A stretch of DNA of 27,605 nt. It comes from JANQKX01 sp039028695 (GTDB lineage Bacteria; Pseudomonadota; Alphaproteobacteria; Kiloniellales; Kiloniellaceae). The position numbers and the translations under genes are program-made. The DNA lies in the NCBI GenBank assembly GCA_039028695.1, contig JBCCHN010000063.1, positions 1 through 27,605 on the forward strand. The letters are read 5' to 3'. Position 1 is the first letter of the stretch, and every line of letters starts with the position of its first letter. Below are positions 7,947 to 16,187 of this stretch, in pieces. The notes below the pieces were generated by a model. It was not told the DNA's origin, ran no database searches, and was given only the letters and a program-made list of their open reading frames with translations.

Positions 7947-8960
7947 ATGCACAAAGTATCGAAGCCTATGGCGTTATCAGCCTTGGCAATGGCAGGAATG
8001 CTCACGATCAGCGCTTGTAAGACCCTAGACAACTTGGCGGCGACGACCGATGCGGCGTTGGGCGTCTCTTCCGAAGTTCCGGTCGAAGAAACTTTCCAGG
8101 TCTGGACCCTGGACGCCAAAGGTGAAGCCAGCAAGATGACTGCCGTCGACCCCAAAATGCAGCGCGTACTTAGGGCTCTGGCGGCACGGGCAAGGGGTTA
8201 TGGACCAGAGGAGATCACTGCGGCCTTGCAGGTTAACGGCATTGAGACAGTCTCGTTCCAAGAGCCCGCAATCAATTCATTCGAGCTTTCTAAGGCCGTT
8301 GTTTTCGGCGATGTCGATCCATTGCAGATCGGCGAGAAATCTCGCGTGGCAGGCATTCTCGTATTTGAAGATGACTCAGGACGGCAGGCTAATGTCGCCT
8401 ACCAGGCCGCTTTCGATTACACTTTGGGAGCGAATGGCACAGAACCGGTAAGGCTGCACGATCCGAACCTAAGTTCCTTCTTCGCCGACGACCCGCAAGC
8501 GTCGCTCTTCGTAGCTCGAGTGAGCGACATCAACACCAGCCAGGAATACATTGTCTCCAACTATGCCCGGTTTTACAAGGCCGTGACGGATGTAGCCGTC
8601 CCCGTGCGGGACATCGCCGCCCTGCCTGCTGGCCAGGCCGACTACCTCTTCATTGCATTTATCCAAACCCAAATCGCACCAGGCGACCGCATTCAGATGG
8701 AGTATATGTCCCAATCCGACCAAACGACTGGACAAGGGGCGAACAGCTTCTACCGGATGTATCAGGGAGGTTGGGCTGTCGCCATGGTCCGACAAACTGT
8801 CGATTTGAAGACCGACGACGGCGGATGGATCAAACTCTCCCTCAAGCCAGATCCGGACGGACCGCGGCCATATGAGACAACACGCACTTTGGGTCTTTAT
8901 GCGGCTGGTCCGCAATCACAAGACCTGGCCAAATCCCAAGCTCAAGCAACGGGAGAGTAA
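7947..8960 (+). CDS. Predicted lipoprotein, function unknown
   Basis: From the ATG at 7947 this is a 337-residue protein. Its lipoprotein signal (MHKVSKPMALSALAMAGMLT, then ISAC) places the lipidated Cys near residue 24, so it should be anchored to a membrane facing the periplasm. The mature protein is soluble, of mixed composition and without membrane segments. A central stretch (VFVDDSG-like strands, QANVAYQAAFDYTLG) and a later one (ADYLFIAFIQTQIAPGDRIQ) look like a beta-rich fold. I do not recognise a family. A TTG at 7932 would lengthen the N-terminus by five residues and is less likely. The next gene starts one base after this stop codon with its own GGGAGAG, so the two form an operon and probably act together in the envelope. 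Confidence 0.75.
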   Translation: MHKVSKPMALSALAMAGMLTISACKTLDNLAATTDAALGVSSEVPVEETFQVWTLDAKGEASKMTAVDPKMQRVLRALAARARGYGPEEITAALQVNGIETVSFQEPAINSFELSKAVVFGDVDPLQIGEKSRVAGILVFEDDSGRQANVAYQAAFDYTLGANGTEPVRLHDPNLSSFFADDPQASLFVARVSDINTSQEYIVSNYARFYKAVTDVAVPVRDIAALPAGQADYLFIAFIQTQIAPGDRIQMEYMSQSDQTTGQGANSFYRMYQGGWAVAMVRQTVDLKTDDGGWIKLSLKPDPDGPRPYETTRTLGLYAAGPQSQDLAKSQAQATGE

Positions 8961-8961
8961 G

Positions 8962-9381
8962 ATGACCAAATCTAAGCTAATCTTTGCCGCTGCTTTTTCT
9001 TTGGGGCTGACCGGCGGCGCATCTATAAGCCCTGTGTTGGCAAGTGGTGGCGATGGTGGATCGAGCCGCGGTGCCGCCGTGGATTTTTTTGGCTACTTTC
9101 TTGCCGGGGGAAACCCTTTTGCCGCTGTCATGCAGATGGACCAAGATGAAAGGGACGAGAGACGCCGGAGGGCACAATCTGAAAACTTGGCGCAAATGAA
9201 TGAACGTCACCGGCAACAGCTTGCGCAAATGAAAGCACAACAGGCAGCCAATACGATCCAGTCCGTCGAAGTCACCCAGGAAGCAGTCACAGATTACGTG
9301 GAACAGGTGGCCTCTGGAAAGACCCAGAATGACGCATACAACCAAACAATTCGGGCACTGAGTTTTTATAATCTCAAGTGA
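8962..9381 (+). CDS. Exported coiled-coil protein, function unknown
   Basis: This 139-residue protein begins with a Sec signal peptide (MTKSKLIFAAAFSLGLTGG, cleavage probably after VLAS near residue 28), followed by a Gly/Ser-rich patch. Residues of about 60-95 are highly charged and Gln-rich (DERDERRRRAQSE, MNERHRQQLAQMKAQQ) and should form an alpha-helical coiled coil. The rest is polar with no known motif. The ATG lies one base after the stop of the lipoprotein gene and has GGGAGAG four bases before it, which fixes the start and shows co-transcription. A plausible role is as the soluble partner of that lipoprotein. This is inferred from the arrangement only. Confidence 0.75.
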   Translation: MTKSKLIFAAAFSLGLTGGASISPVLASGGDGGSSRGAAVDFFGYFLAGGNPFAAVMQMDQDERDERRRRAQSENLAQMNERHRQQLAQMKAQQAANTIQSVEVTQEAVTDYVEQVASGKTQNDAYNQTIRALSFYNLK

Positions 9382-9409
9382 AGCAGTTGATGAGACCTCG
9401 GTTTCCCTC

Positions 9410-9604
9410 TTAATCGGCGGCCTTGATTAACCGTGGCGTCGGATAGGCATCCGCCCGTTCCTCAGCTGCTTTAGCCTGGGCCGCAAAGAAGGCGGCGTTC
9501 TGGTGTCGGGTGATGTTCGGCTGGATCATGACCCCTTGTGCCAGCCAGCCGTCGAGCCGGTCAACGAGGGCTTTGGACGTCGATGGTGGTGGATGCCATA
9601 GATG
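9410..9604 (-). pseudogene. C-terminal fragment of a broken gene
   Basis: A minus-strand frame from a TAG just above 9604 down to a TAA at 9410-9412 has a protein-like C-terminal half (ALVDRLDGWLAQGVMIQPNI, then AAFFAAQAKAAEERADAYP). The coherent part starts near 9574 with no start codon or ribosome binding site, and upstream of it the frame dissolves into a Pro-rich run and a stop. It therefore looks like the surviving 3' end of a gene whose 5' part is lost. The family is not recognised. Convergence with the exported-protein gene at 8962-9381 leaves only 28 bases between them. Confidence 0.4.
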
Positions 9605-9620
9605 CTATGCTCTATCAGGA

Positions 9621-10040
9621 ATGATCCTAAATCGACCCAAGGGCAAGCAGAGGACATCCAAAGAATTTGTGATTACTGACTATTACGAAATCTTGAACTT
9701 GCAGAAGGCCCTGATGGAGGCAAAGTTCTGCGATAAGCCGAATGACCATTACGTGTCTTCAAGTCCGATCATTGCATCGCTCCACAACCGAATTGTTGAT
9801 CATCTGGCTTCCCTCGAACGGCCGTCAGGGGGCGATTGGGAGACGTGGCGTCGCATCGATCCGTCGCGCAGAGAATGGAGTTTTGCTATTGGTCGAATAG
9901 CCTACAAGAGTAAGTGGTTGGAGGTAAGCCGATCTGAAAAGGCAAAAATTGCATCGAACCTAATAGCCCCGTTCAAGGTTTCAGCAGGTCTATTGCAGCA
10001 ATTCTTAATCGAAGCAGACACTCAAGCTAAATCCGTATGA
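9621..10040 (+). CDS. Hypothetical soluble protein, family not recognised
   Basis: The frame is open from 9510, but the first 37 residues overlap the antisense gene remnant and have poor composition, so the ATG at 9621 is preferred, giving 139 residues. The protein is predicted cytoplasmic, with charged helical stretches (DYYEILNLQKALMEAKF; NRIVDHLASLERP; WSFAIGRIAYKSKWLEVSR) and no signal peptide, membrane segment or catalytic motif I can name. The ribosome binding site is poor. A GTG further in, at the codon for the Val of FVITDYYE, has GAGGA about 14 bases upstream and is an alternative start. It is flanked by remnants and small exported-protein genes, so it may itself be an isolated survivor of a decayed or transferred segment. 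Confidence 0.45.
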   Translation: MILNRPKGKQRTSKEFVITDYYEILNLQKALMEAKFCDKPNDHYVSSSPIIASLHNRIVDHLASLERPSGGDWETWRRIDPSRREWSFAIGRIAYKSKWLEVSRSEKAKIASNLIAPFKVSAGLLQQFLIEADTQAKSV

Positions 10041-10055
10041 AAATCTCTTTTGGAG

Positions 10056-10104
10056 AGGGCGGCCCCAAAACTGCCCTTATCAAATCCCCTAGTCATCACT
10101 AGGG
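10056..10104. terminator. Hairpin pair between convergent genes
   Basis: Two inverted repeats lie between the stops of the convergent neighbours: AGGGCGG/CTGCCCT at 10056-10077 and CCCTAGT/ACTAGGG with loop CATC at 10087-10104. The second overlaps the TAG of the LysM lipoprotein gene. Neither has a long T-run. Together they could stop transcription from both sides. Confidence 0.4.
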
Positions 10105-10671
10105 CAATAAAACCTGCGTCCCTGGAGGTAGGTCTTCTGGAAGACCCGGATTGAACAACCGGATCCCCTCGTGGTCCGCTCCGGTGACGTTCGCCACATC
10201 CCGTAACGTGCCCCCGCGCTTAACCGTATAGACGCGATTTAGTTGTGCGAACGCCGGTTCTAACACGGGAAGAAGCGGTGGGGCATCGCCAACGTATGCC
10301 CATTCGCCAACCCAACAGGCAATGTCTCGCACATCTCTTGGCTCGTTATCAATGATTAGGCGATCATGAAACCGCCGGCAAACAATCTCGTTTTTCAAAT
10401 CCGAAGTCTCTTCCACCGTAATTTCTCCGGATGCTTCTTGGCCAACCCAAGCCACTGGCGCAGACCCCAAGGTTTCAAGAGCAATATGCACGGCACGGGC
10501 ATGCTCTGCCTTGTCGCGCATATTTAGAGAATGCCAATTGGAGCGTTTGTTGGCGTCCGGTTGACCGGTGTCCGGTGCTGGTGCTTGGGAAACATCAGGC
10601 AGGTCGGAAAGCGCTATTTCTCCACATCCTACTAGCAGCACAAGGAATAGGAGACTTCGAAAGATTTTCAT
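10099..10671 (-). CDS. LysM-domain lipoprotein with surface-antigen-like domain
   Basis: This 190-residue protein starts MKIFRSLLFLVLLVGC, a clear lipoprotein signal with the lipidated Cys at residue 16. After a Pro/Asp-rich linker, residues of about 50-130 (ALETLGSAPVAWVGQEASGE, then CRRFHDRLI and DIACWVGEWAYVG) resemble the outer-membrane surface-antigen fold of the Rickettsia 17-kDa/RT0821 type, with W, C-R and C-W conserved positions. The last 45 residues (YTVKRGGTLRDVANVTG, ending PPGTQVLLP) form a LysM module, which binds the GlcNAc backbone of peptidoglycan. The protein is therefore likely a periplasmic envelope lipoprotein that touches the cell wall. It follows the Gly-rich exported-protein gene by 22 bases on the same strand. 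The start has no strong Shine-Dalgarno sequence, consistent with being second in an operon. Confidence 0.8.
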   Translation of the reverse strand: MKIFRSLLFLVLLVGCGEIALSDLPDVSQAPAPDTGQPDANKRSNWHSLNMRDKAEHARAVHIALETLGSAPVAWVGQEASGEITVEETSDLKNEIVCRRFHDRLIIDNEPRDVRDIACWVGEWAYVGDAPPLLPVLEPAFAQLNRVYTVKRGGTLRDVANVTGADHEGIRLFNPGLPEDLPPGTQVLLP

Positions 10672-10693
10672 AATCTGATGTTTCCAGTGGGCC

Positions 10694-10993
10694 CTAAAAG
10701 TTTATTCTCAGAGCTTCCGCATATCCGTAGGCTTCAAAATAGTATAGCGAAGCGTCGGCGTCTGAGATTTCTCTATCCCAATTTCTTTGCTCTCTGTAAT
10801 CTTGCCATTCTTTGGGTGTTATGCCCGTTGGCCGAAGGATCTTTTTCAAAGTTGGGTCGCGTAATTCTTTTTTTGTTTCATCAGAAACATCATTTGGACC
10901 TTTACCTCCACCACCACCACCGGCATAGGCGGCTATTGGCAGAGTGATTGCTACAGCAACAGCAAGGCTCGCAATCAATCGAAACACTCCCAT
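10694..10993 (-). CDS. Small exported protein with Gly-rich mature N-terminus
   Basis: This 99-residue protein has a Sec signal peptide (MGVFRLIASLAVAVAITLPI, cleavage probably after AAYA near residue 24), followed at once by six Gly and then a charged, helical region (DETKKELRDPTLKKILRP; EWQDYREQRNWDREI). It ends in an aromatic patch (ASLYYFEAYGYAEALRINF). AGGAG sits seven bases before the ATG, so the start is firm. It is the first gene of a two-gene operon with the LysM lipoprotein. I do not recognise the family. The pairing suggests an envelope role. Confidence 0.7.
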   Translation of the reverse strand: MGVFRLIASLAVAVAITLPIAAYAGGGGGGKGPNDVSDETKKELRDPTLKKILRPTGITPKEWQDYREQRNWDREISDADASLYYFEAYGYAEALRINF

Positions 10994-11550
10994 TTATTTG
11001 CTCCTATATTGGCAAAAATTGGACGTATGATAGCAAGATACAACATTTACCAATAGTCCCATTTGGGATGGCCTACCTGGCCGCCCCTCCGCCCGGGTCA
11101 GTACCGCCCCTACAGGCTATCTTTTGCGATAAATGGTGTCTTTATTCCACTTGGCCTGCCGCTGTCTCATCCAAACGGCAACGTGAAGAACGCAGGTGAG
11201 GCAGAACCGAATTTCCGGGCTGATCTCAGCCTCAGCCATCAATCGTTCCAAATGCCGAACCTCCAAGTGAATGTTTCGGGAAACTCGGGCATGAAGATTG
11301 CCATCTCTTTATCGATGGCCAAGAGATGGTTGCCAAAAAACCATTGGTTTGGAGGTCGTGGGGATAAGATGGGCTAGCCCCGCCTAACAAGGTGGCCCAA
11401 GGCCCCGGTGAACGGGGGACCGGTCATGACGGTGAGATGGTGGGGGTTAACCGGAGGCAATGGGGATCTTCGGGCGGGGCTCGAGACCGAGCCCAGCCGA
11501 CCCCTTTTATCCCGCCCCCAATTGCCAAGCGCCAGCTGGCGATTGGAACG
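10994..11550. other. Intergenic region with hairpins and a possible 40-residue frame
   Basis: This 557-base stretch lies between two minus-strand genes. It contains a possible short minus-strand gene at 11117-11239, a perfect 7-bp stem with AGAC loop at 11477-11494 (GGGCTCG/CGAGCCC), and an inverted repeat at 11525-11546 centred on CGCCAGCTGGCG just past the stop of the giant gene. Longer plus-strand frames have poor composition. The second inverted repeat lacks a T-run but may help to end the 4.3-kb transcript. Confidence 0.5.
11117..11239 (-). CDS. Possible 40-residue basic protein or gene remnant
   Basis: From an ATG at 11239 a 40-codon frame reads MAEAEISPEIRFCLTCVLHV and ends in a basic tail (DTIYRKR). 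The reading frame is open upstream for about 22 more codons with similar composition (ARVSRNIHLEVRHLERL) but no ATG there, so it is either a short gene or the end of a truncated one. The family is not recognised. Confidence 0.25.
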   Translation of the reverse strand: MAEAEISPEIRFCLTCVLHVAVWMRQRQAKWNKDTIYRKR

Positions 11551-14500
11551 TTATAAGCAGCTCACCAAACGATCGACTTGGGCCCTAAAGGACTGGGCCG
11601 CCGAGACGGGGATCTTTCCCCGGTCGCCGAGGCGGCTCACCTTCGATGCAAATCGTTGCAGAATGTAGTGGCCGTAATAGTCATAGCCCCGCCAAAACAA
11701 TTTTTTGGCAAACCAAAGTTTGCGCACCAATTTCCTTTTGAGTCTGTAACGCAAGTCTGACTGTTTTACTTGTCGGATCATCCGGTTGATTTCGCTTGCA
11801 GGATCGATCGTCACATTAATGTACCGATAGTCGGAGAGTGGCTCTCCGCCCACGGCGGCAATGACCACATGGACCTCATGAGGACCGCAGGTCTGGGGCA
11901 CAAAACGCGAGGAATTGACGTACTCGCTGTACGAGCCGATGAAGGGGATGTATTCGTGATCGAAAGGAATCCGACCTTCATCCGCCGGGTCGCCGTCGTA
12001 GTAGAAGATGTTGAGAGGCGAGAAAGGCAAGTCCGTGGTGGCGATCCGCGTGTCGACCCGAACCGAGTCATGCAGCTTTACCGTCTCCCTTTCAAAGGTG
12101 ATATCGTGAAGTATGAGGTCGCCCTCCATTTTTTCCGGTGCCGCAGCGGCAAGAGCCATCGCGCTTGCGCTATTTGTCGCTTTGATCGCCTCGAGCACTG
12201 TGTTTGGGGAGTCACATTCGCTCGCCGTCTCGCAAACATAGAATGTCTGATTATATAGGCCCACATTGTTGGAGAAGGTCCGCGACTCACCTTGCAGGAT
12301 TACCGTCTCCAGGGGCACGTCGACAATGTCGTCGAGGCTGCTTGACGGGATCGCGTCAAGACCGTGGCCAAGCATCTCGGGCACCAGCGCGCCGTCCCGC
12401 TCGGCCCAGACCAGGACCCAAAAGACGAGTTCTTTATCGGCGCAGGTGACCTTGCTGCCGACTGGCCCGCAGCCCCATAGGGGGTGGTCAACATCGGGCT
12501 CCGTGTTCCAACCCTGTTTGACCAGCAGCCAATTGGGGTCGGTGTTTGTCGCGGCGTCCGCGTCGGGATAGGCGTTCAGCAAAGATGCATCGAGGCTTTG
12601 CGTGCCCACCTCGAAGCTCGGCCCGACAAATTGGCAATTGTCGGGAGGCGTCACCTGTTGGCAGCTTGGCGAGGTGGCGTCAAACACCTGACCGAAAATT
12701 TGTACTTTCGCTGTATCCGTGGCGTCAAAGGGCGTCAGGCTCATGTTGTAGATCCGGGTCCAGATCGTCAGCTCTTCACCCACGGTTAGCTGGGTCAACA
12801 TGGGCCCGACGGGCGTGACCCCTGTCGCGTCTTGAGGGGTCACGAAAAAACCCCGCATGGCATAGAATCGGCTGGCATCGACCGCGACCTTGTTCGGTCG
12901 ATTGAAAGAAGCGACCAGCGAGGTATCGTCCCAGGTCCATCGCGCGGGATGATTCAAGGCTAAGTCCGGCAAGTTGTAGGCATCGAACCAATTGCTGTCC
13001 GTGGCAAGGGCCACATAGCCCGTGCGCTGGGTGCCGTTGGTCGAAATGTCGGCGGGCGCCTTGTCGTCATCCAAGGTGCCCTCCGGAACTTGCTCGCCGA
13101 AAATGAAGGTTTGCAGGCTATACTCGAAGTCCGGCAAGGCCCATGTACTGGGATTATCAAAGTTCGGGACCGTCACATCGATCCCCTCCGAGGAGGCGAC
13201 CGTCGACACCGCAGTGGTCAATGTCTGTGTCGAGTCGCTGCCCTTTATGTCGAAACTGGCTTTGACGGACGCTTTGCCAATGCCAAAAAGGAAGGATGTC
13301 TTTGCGGCAACGCTGACGCTGGCGTTCTCCGTGAACTTCTGGGAAGAGCCCGTGGACTGATCCGAGGAAGTCGAATCGGTCCAAGTGGTTTCATTGATAA
13401 AGGCGGCCCCCTCCAGCGTCTCGCTGGCCGATTTGGCAAGCTCCTGGGGTGTTGGCGCCTTGGGATTTCCGGTCGTCAAGCGATCGTTCAGCAAGGCCTC
13501 GTTCCAAGGATAGCTGAGCAGGTTGCCAGGCTCATGAACCGGTTGGTACCATTCCATGTTGTGCCCTTGCATGACCATCAGGTCGCTAGCAGCGGAAGTT
13601 ATATTTGTCTTGATATCGTCGGGCCCGGAAAACTGGATCTGCATCGGCACCCGATCGGCCTCGGCGCAGGTCGCTTGGTTATCCGGACAAACCGTGCGGC
13701 CGATGACCGGGTAGATGTAGATGTAAAAATCCTTGACCGAAAACCAAACCAAGTCACCGAGCCCAGTCGAGGCTTGCGTCTGGGAGGTGATACTTTTTTT
13801 GAACTCATGCGTATCGGAGACGACCTTCGACGAGAATTGCTTGGCCGAATCCTTGGTCGAAGCGGAAATACCGTTGCCGGCCGCTTCGAAGGAGACTTTG
13901 GCTTGCACGGATTCCTTGGTGGAAAGCGTGGAGCTGGTCTTGCTCTGGTGGGTCGTGGTGGTATCGCTGCTGCTCGAGAACTTGTAAGTGGCATCGAAAT
14001 CTGCCTCTTCAGAGGTCGAGCTGCCATTGGCCGGATCGATCGACACGTTGACAAGACTTGTTGGGTCGCCCGGCTGTTTGCGTATGAAGTCGGCGTGCAT
14101 GGGCGGGACGCCAAGCACGATGCCCGGCTCGATATGGCCGGAAACCTTGACAATATCCGGCTCGCCCAGGACAAGTGAGTTACCCTGCAGGTCACCGGCT
14201 TGAAGCGGCGCGTGGACACGGTGCTCGAAGGAAAACAGAATTTCATCGGCGATCGTATGTTCACTATTAAATGCGGGAACGAAAGGATCCCTTAAGGCCG
14301 TCGGCTTGACAGTATAGATGTCGACCCGGGTATTGGGTCCCTCGGCTGGGGAATTTTCAGTTAAGAGAATCGCGATTTGTTGATCGAAATCGATCTGACC
14401 ATCCACATCCGGCGGATAGAACCGACCGATGGTTAGCCCATACATTGTGAGCACCGTATCCTCTTCCCCTTGGAAACAATGACTGGTCATGGCCAAGTCG

Positions 14501-15879
14501 TTGCCGTTTGAAGTGCTGAAAGTGATCGGACAGATTCCATAGAGGGAGATTGGCAAGTTCGGGAAAGCCGATGCGCCAATGACGGCTTGTTCACGCGATG
14601 AGGCCGAATCCAAGCGTCCGCTTGCCACATGAAACAGTGACGTCGGGAGATTAAAAAACATGCCGTCCTTGACGGGCTCAAAGATAAGGGATTCGGGGGC
14701 CTTGGCCGCACTTAGGTCAGCGGTGAAGTTAAAGGCCTCGACCAACAGCTTGGCACTGTCGCTCTGCAAATCCGTTTTGCGCAGAAACAACAGTTCGTCG
14801 TCAACCGCAACCGAGCCTGTCGTCCCGTCAAAGTCTCCGGCGGTCAGCTGCGCTTGAAAGGTATCCGGCGATAAAGGGGACCAGTTGACGCCGGTCGAGA
14901 TAACCTGCGTGGACAGCACGATCTCGAAAGCCTCGGAACAGGTCGTGTTCACAATTTCAAAGCCCGCCGTCGGGCAGATCGAGGCAAAATAGATGGACAG
15001 CGGCTCGCTCTCGCCCTCCGCGCCAAGCCAGGCCAGGTCGACCGCGCCGTCGCCGTTGAAGTCACCGGTTACGGGTTCGGCGCGCGGGACGCGCGGCGAA
15101 TCGACGTTACCCAGGTTGAGGGACTTCTTAAACAACAGGCCACCGGACGGGTCATCGACATCGCGCGCGCTATAAACCTCCATCAAGGTAAAAGTCGCAT
15201 TGAAAAACGGTCCTATCAGCACGACGTCGTCGTAACCATCAAGGTCGAAGTCGTCCATGGCCATGCGGGTAAAAGCCGGCTTGAAGCCCAACGCCGTAAT
15301 GGAATCGTTCGTGGCATTATCAATCGGATCATGGATGTAAAACGAAAGTTCGCCGACGCCACTACCGCAATTCGTGCCGGTTGCCTCATCTTTTGGCGCC
15401 AGGGAGACAGCCACGTCATTCTTCAAATTGAAAACCCTGCCGACCCGGGTCGAGATCGGTGCAGGAACAGGAGAGCCGACTGTGCAACTTGGGTTTACAA
15501 TGTCATAGGTTGTTTGTTTTGTGACCCGCAGATCGGACATGTTGAGGAGGTAGTTGTCGAACTGGCTGCTGCCATTGCCGGGCTGACGGTCGACGCTGAC
15601 CACAAGATCATCTGTCCGCAGCAGATCCCGGCGGCCGCCGAGGATGTCCGGGTTATTGGCAAAACAGGGTTGAGTGGGATCGGTGCAATCCGTGATGCCC
15701 TCCTGAGCCAAAGCTGCCTGACCAGCGAGCGACGCGTCGAAAAGGAGAGTTGCCCCCAAGGCCAAGGCCCCGAAAAGTAGCCCGCGGTGGCTCTCTTTCC
15801 GGCTCAATCTTCTAAGGTGACTCAATCGGGGATCTTCGGGTATCAAATGATTTGATGCAACCTTTGCCAAGCCCGTCAT
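11551..15879 (-). CDS. Giant exported protein with FG-GAP repeats and aerolysin/ETX-MTX2-like strand-rich segments
   Basis: This 1442-residue protein has an extended N-terminus and then a Sec signal (GLLFGALALGATLLFDASLA, with a cleavage site near residue 59, ALAQ). Residues of about 200-570 carry FG-GAP/VCBS-type calcium-loop repeats: DFDLDGYDDVVLIG at 210-223, DFNGDGAVDLAWLG at 273-286, and more degenerate copies near 349, 421, 491 and 561, fitting a seven-bladed propeller. Residues 630-702 and 830-905 are two Ser/Thr-rich segments with alternating polar and hydrophobic residues (for example FTENASVSVAAKTSFLFGIG, then SVKASFDIKGSDSTQT and IDVTVP), the pattern seen in membrane-inserting strands of aerolysin/ETX-MTX2 toxins. 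A CARDB-like domain lies near 1255-1358, and the tail is strongly basic (KRKLVRKLWFAKKLFWRGY). GGGAGG sits before the ATG. Export is well supported. Pore formation is only inferred. The toxin, adhesin or other role is unknown. Confidence 0.85.
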   Translation of the reverse strand: MTGLAKVASNHLIPEDPRLSHLRRLSRKESHRGLLFGALALGATLLFDASLAGQAALAQEGITDCTDPTQPCFANNPDILGGRRDLLRTDDLVVSVDRQPGNGSSQFDNYLLNMSDLRVTKQTTYDIVNPSCTVGSPVPAPISTRVGRVFNLKNDVAVSLAPKDEATGTNCGSGVGELSFYIHDPIDNATNDSITALGFKPAFTRMAMDDFDLDGYDDVVLIGPFFNATFTLMEVYSARDVDDPSGGLLFKKSLNLGNVDSPRVPRAEPVTGDFNGDGAVDLAWLGAEGESEPLSIYFASICPTAGFEIVNTTCSEAFEIVLSTQVISTGVNWSPLSPDTFQAQLTAGDFDGTTGSVAVDDELLFLRKTDLQSDSAKLLVEAFNFTADLSAAKAPESLIFEPVKDGMFFNLPTSLFHVASGRLDSASSREQAVIGASAFPNLPISLYGICPITFSTSNGNDLAMTSHCFQGEEDTVLTMYGLTIGRFYPPDVDGQIDFDQQIAILLTENSPAEGPNTRVDIYTVKPTALRDPFVPAFNSEHTIADEILFSFEHRVHAPLQAGDLQGNSLVLGEPDIVKVSGHIEPGIVLGVPPMHADFIRKQPGDPTSLVNVSIDPANGSSTSEEADFDATYKFSSSSDTTTTHQSKTSSTLSTKESVQAKVSFEAAGNGISASTKDSAKQFSSKVVSDTHEFKKSITSQTQASTGLGDLVWFSVKDFYIYIYPVIGRTVCPDNQATCAEADRVPMQIQFSGPDDIKTNITSAASDLMVMQGHNMEWYQPVHEPGNLLSYPWNEALLNDRLTTGNPKAPTPQELAKSASETLEGAAFINETTWTDSTSSDQSTGSSQKFTENASVSVAAKTSFLFGIGKASVKASFDIKGSDSTQTLTTAVSTVASSEGIDVTVPNFDNPSTWALPDFEYSLQTFIFGEQVPEGTLDDDKAPADISTNGTQRTGYVALATDSNWFDAYNLPDLALNHPARWTWDDTSLVASFNRPNKVAVDASRFYAMRGFFVTPQDATGVTPVGPMLTQLTVGEELTIWTRIYNMSLTPFDATDTAKVQIFGQVFDATSPSCQQVTPPDNCQFVGPSFEVGTQSLDASLLNAYPDADAATNTDPNWLLVKQGWNTEPDVDHPLWGCGPVGSKVTCADKELVFWVLVWAERDGALVPEMLGHGLDAIPSSSLDDIVDVPLETVILQGESRTFSNNVGLYNQTFYVCETASECDSPNTVLEAIKATNSASAMALAAAAPEKMEGDLILHDITFERETVKLHDSVRVDTRIATTDLPFSPLNIFYYDGDPADEGRIPFDHEYIPFIGSYSEYVNSSRFVPQTCGPHEVHVVIAAVGGEPLSDYRYINVTIDPASEINRMIRQVKQSDLRYRLKRKLVRKLWFAKKLFWRGYDYYGHYILQRFASKVSRLGDRGKIPVSAAQSFRAQVDRLVSCL

Positions 15880-15976
15880 AGAAACCTCCCTGGTTCCAAG
15901 AAAACTATTTCGAGTTAAATTTCTACATTCTTAGCGTTTATATTGTGCTCGGTTACATCATTTTGTGCTAATAGTC

Positions 15977-15996
15977 ACTTCAAATCAATGTGAAGT
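15977..15996. promoter_or_regulatory. Inverted repeat upstream of the giant exported-protein gene
   Basis: ACTTCA, eight bases, TGAAGT form a perfect six-base dyad about 100 bases before the ATG of the 1442-residue protein. It could be a regulator site. The surrounding 15880-16187 interval is AT-rich and holds no gene. Confidence 0.25.
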
Positions 15997-16187
15997 TTCC
16001 CTGAATTAGCAAAAGACATTTTCGCTGTTCCGGCGATATTGTTTATTAGGGGGATCAGCAACTTTCGGCAGAGGATTGATGCCGAGGCACGGGGATCGTA
16101 GTCCCTGAGATTGTTTCCGACTCAAAGCCTTCCAAAAACGGCCCGTTTGGGTCACCAACAACAAGATTTGGTTAGCGGGAGTGGCAG

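Noticed and set aside
7634..8155. 173-residue minus-strand frame over the lipoprotein start
   Set aside because: It is antisense to the signal peptide and first part of the better supported lipoprotein gene.
13090..14178. 362-residue plus-strand frame inside the giant gene
   Set aside because: It is antisense to the 1442-residue frame, which has a signal peptide, a ribosome binding site and recognisable domains. The plus-strand product has no motifs.
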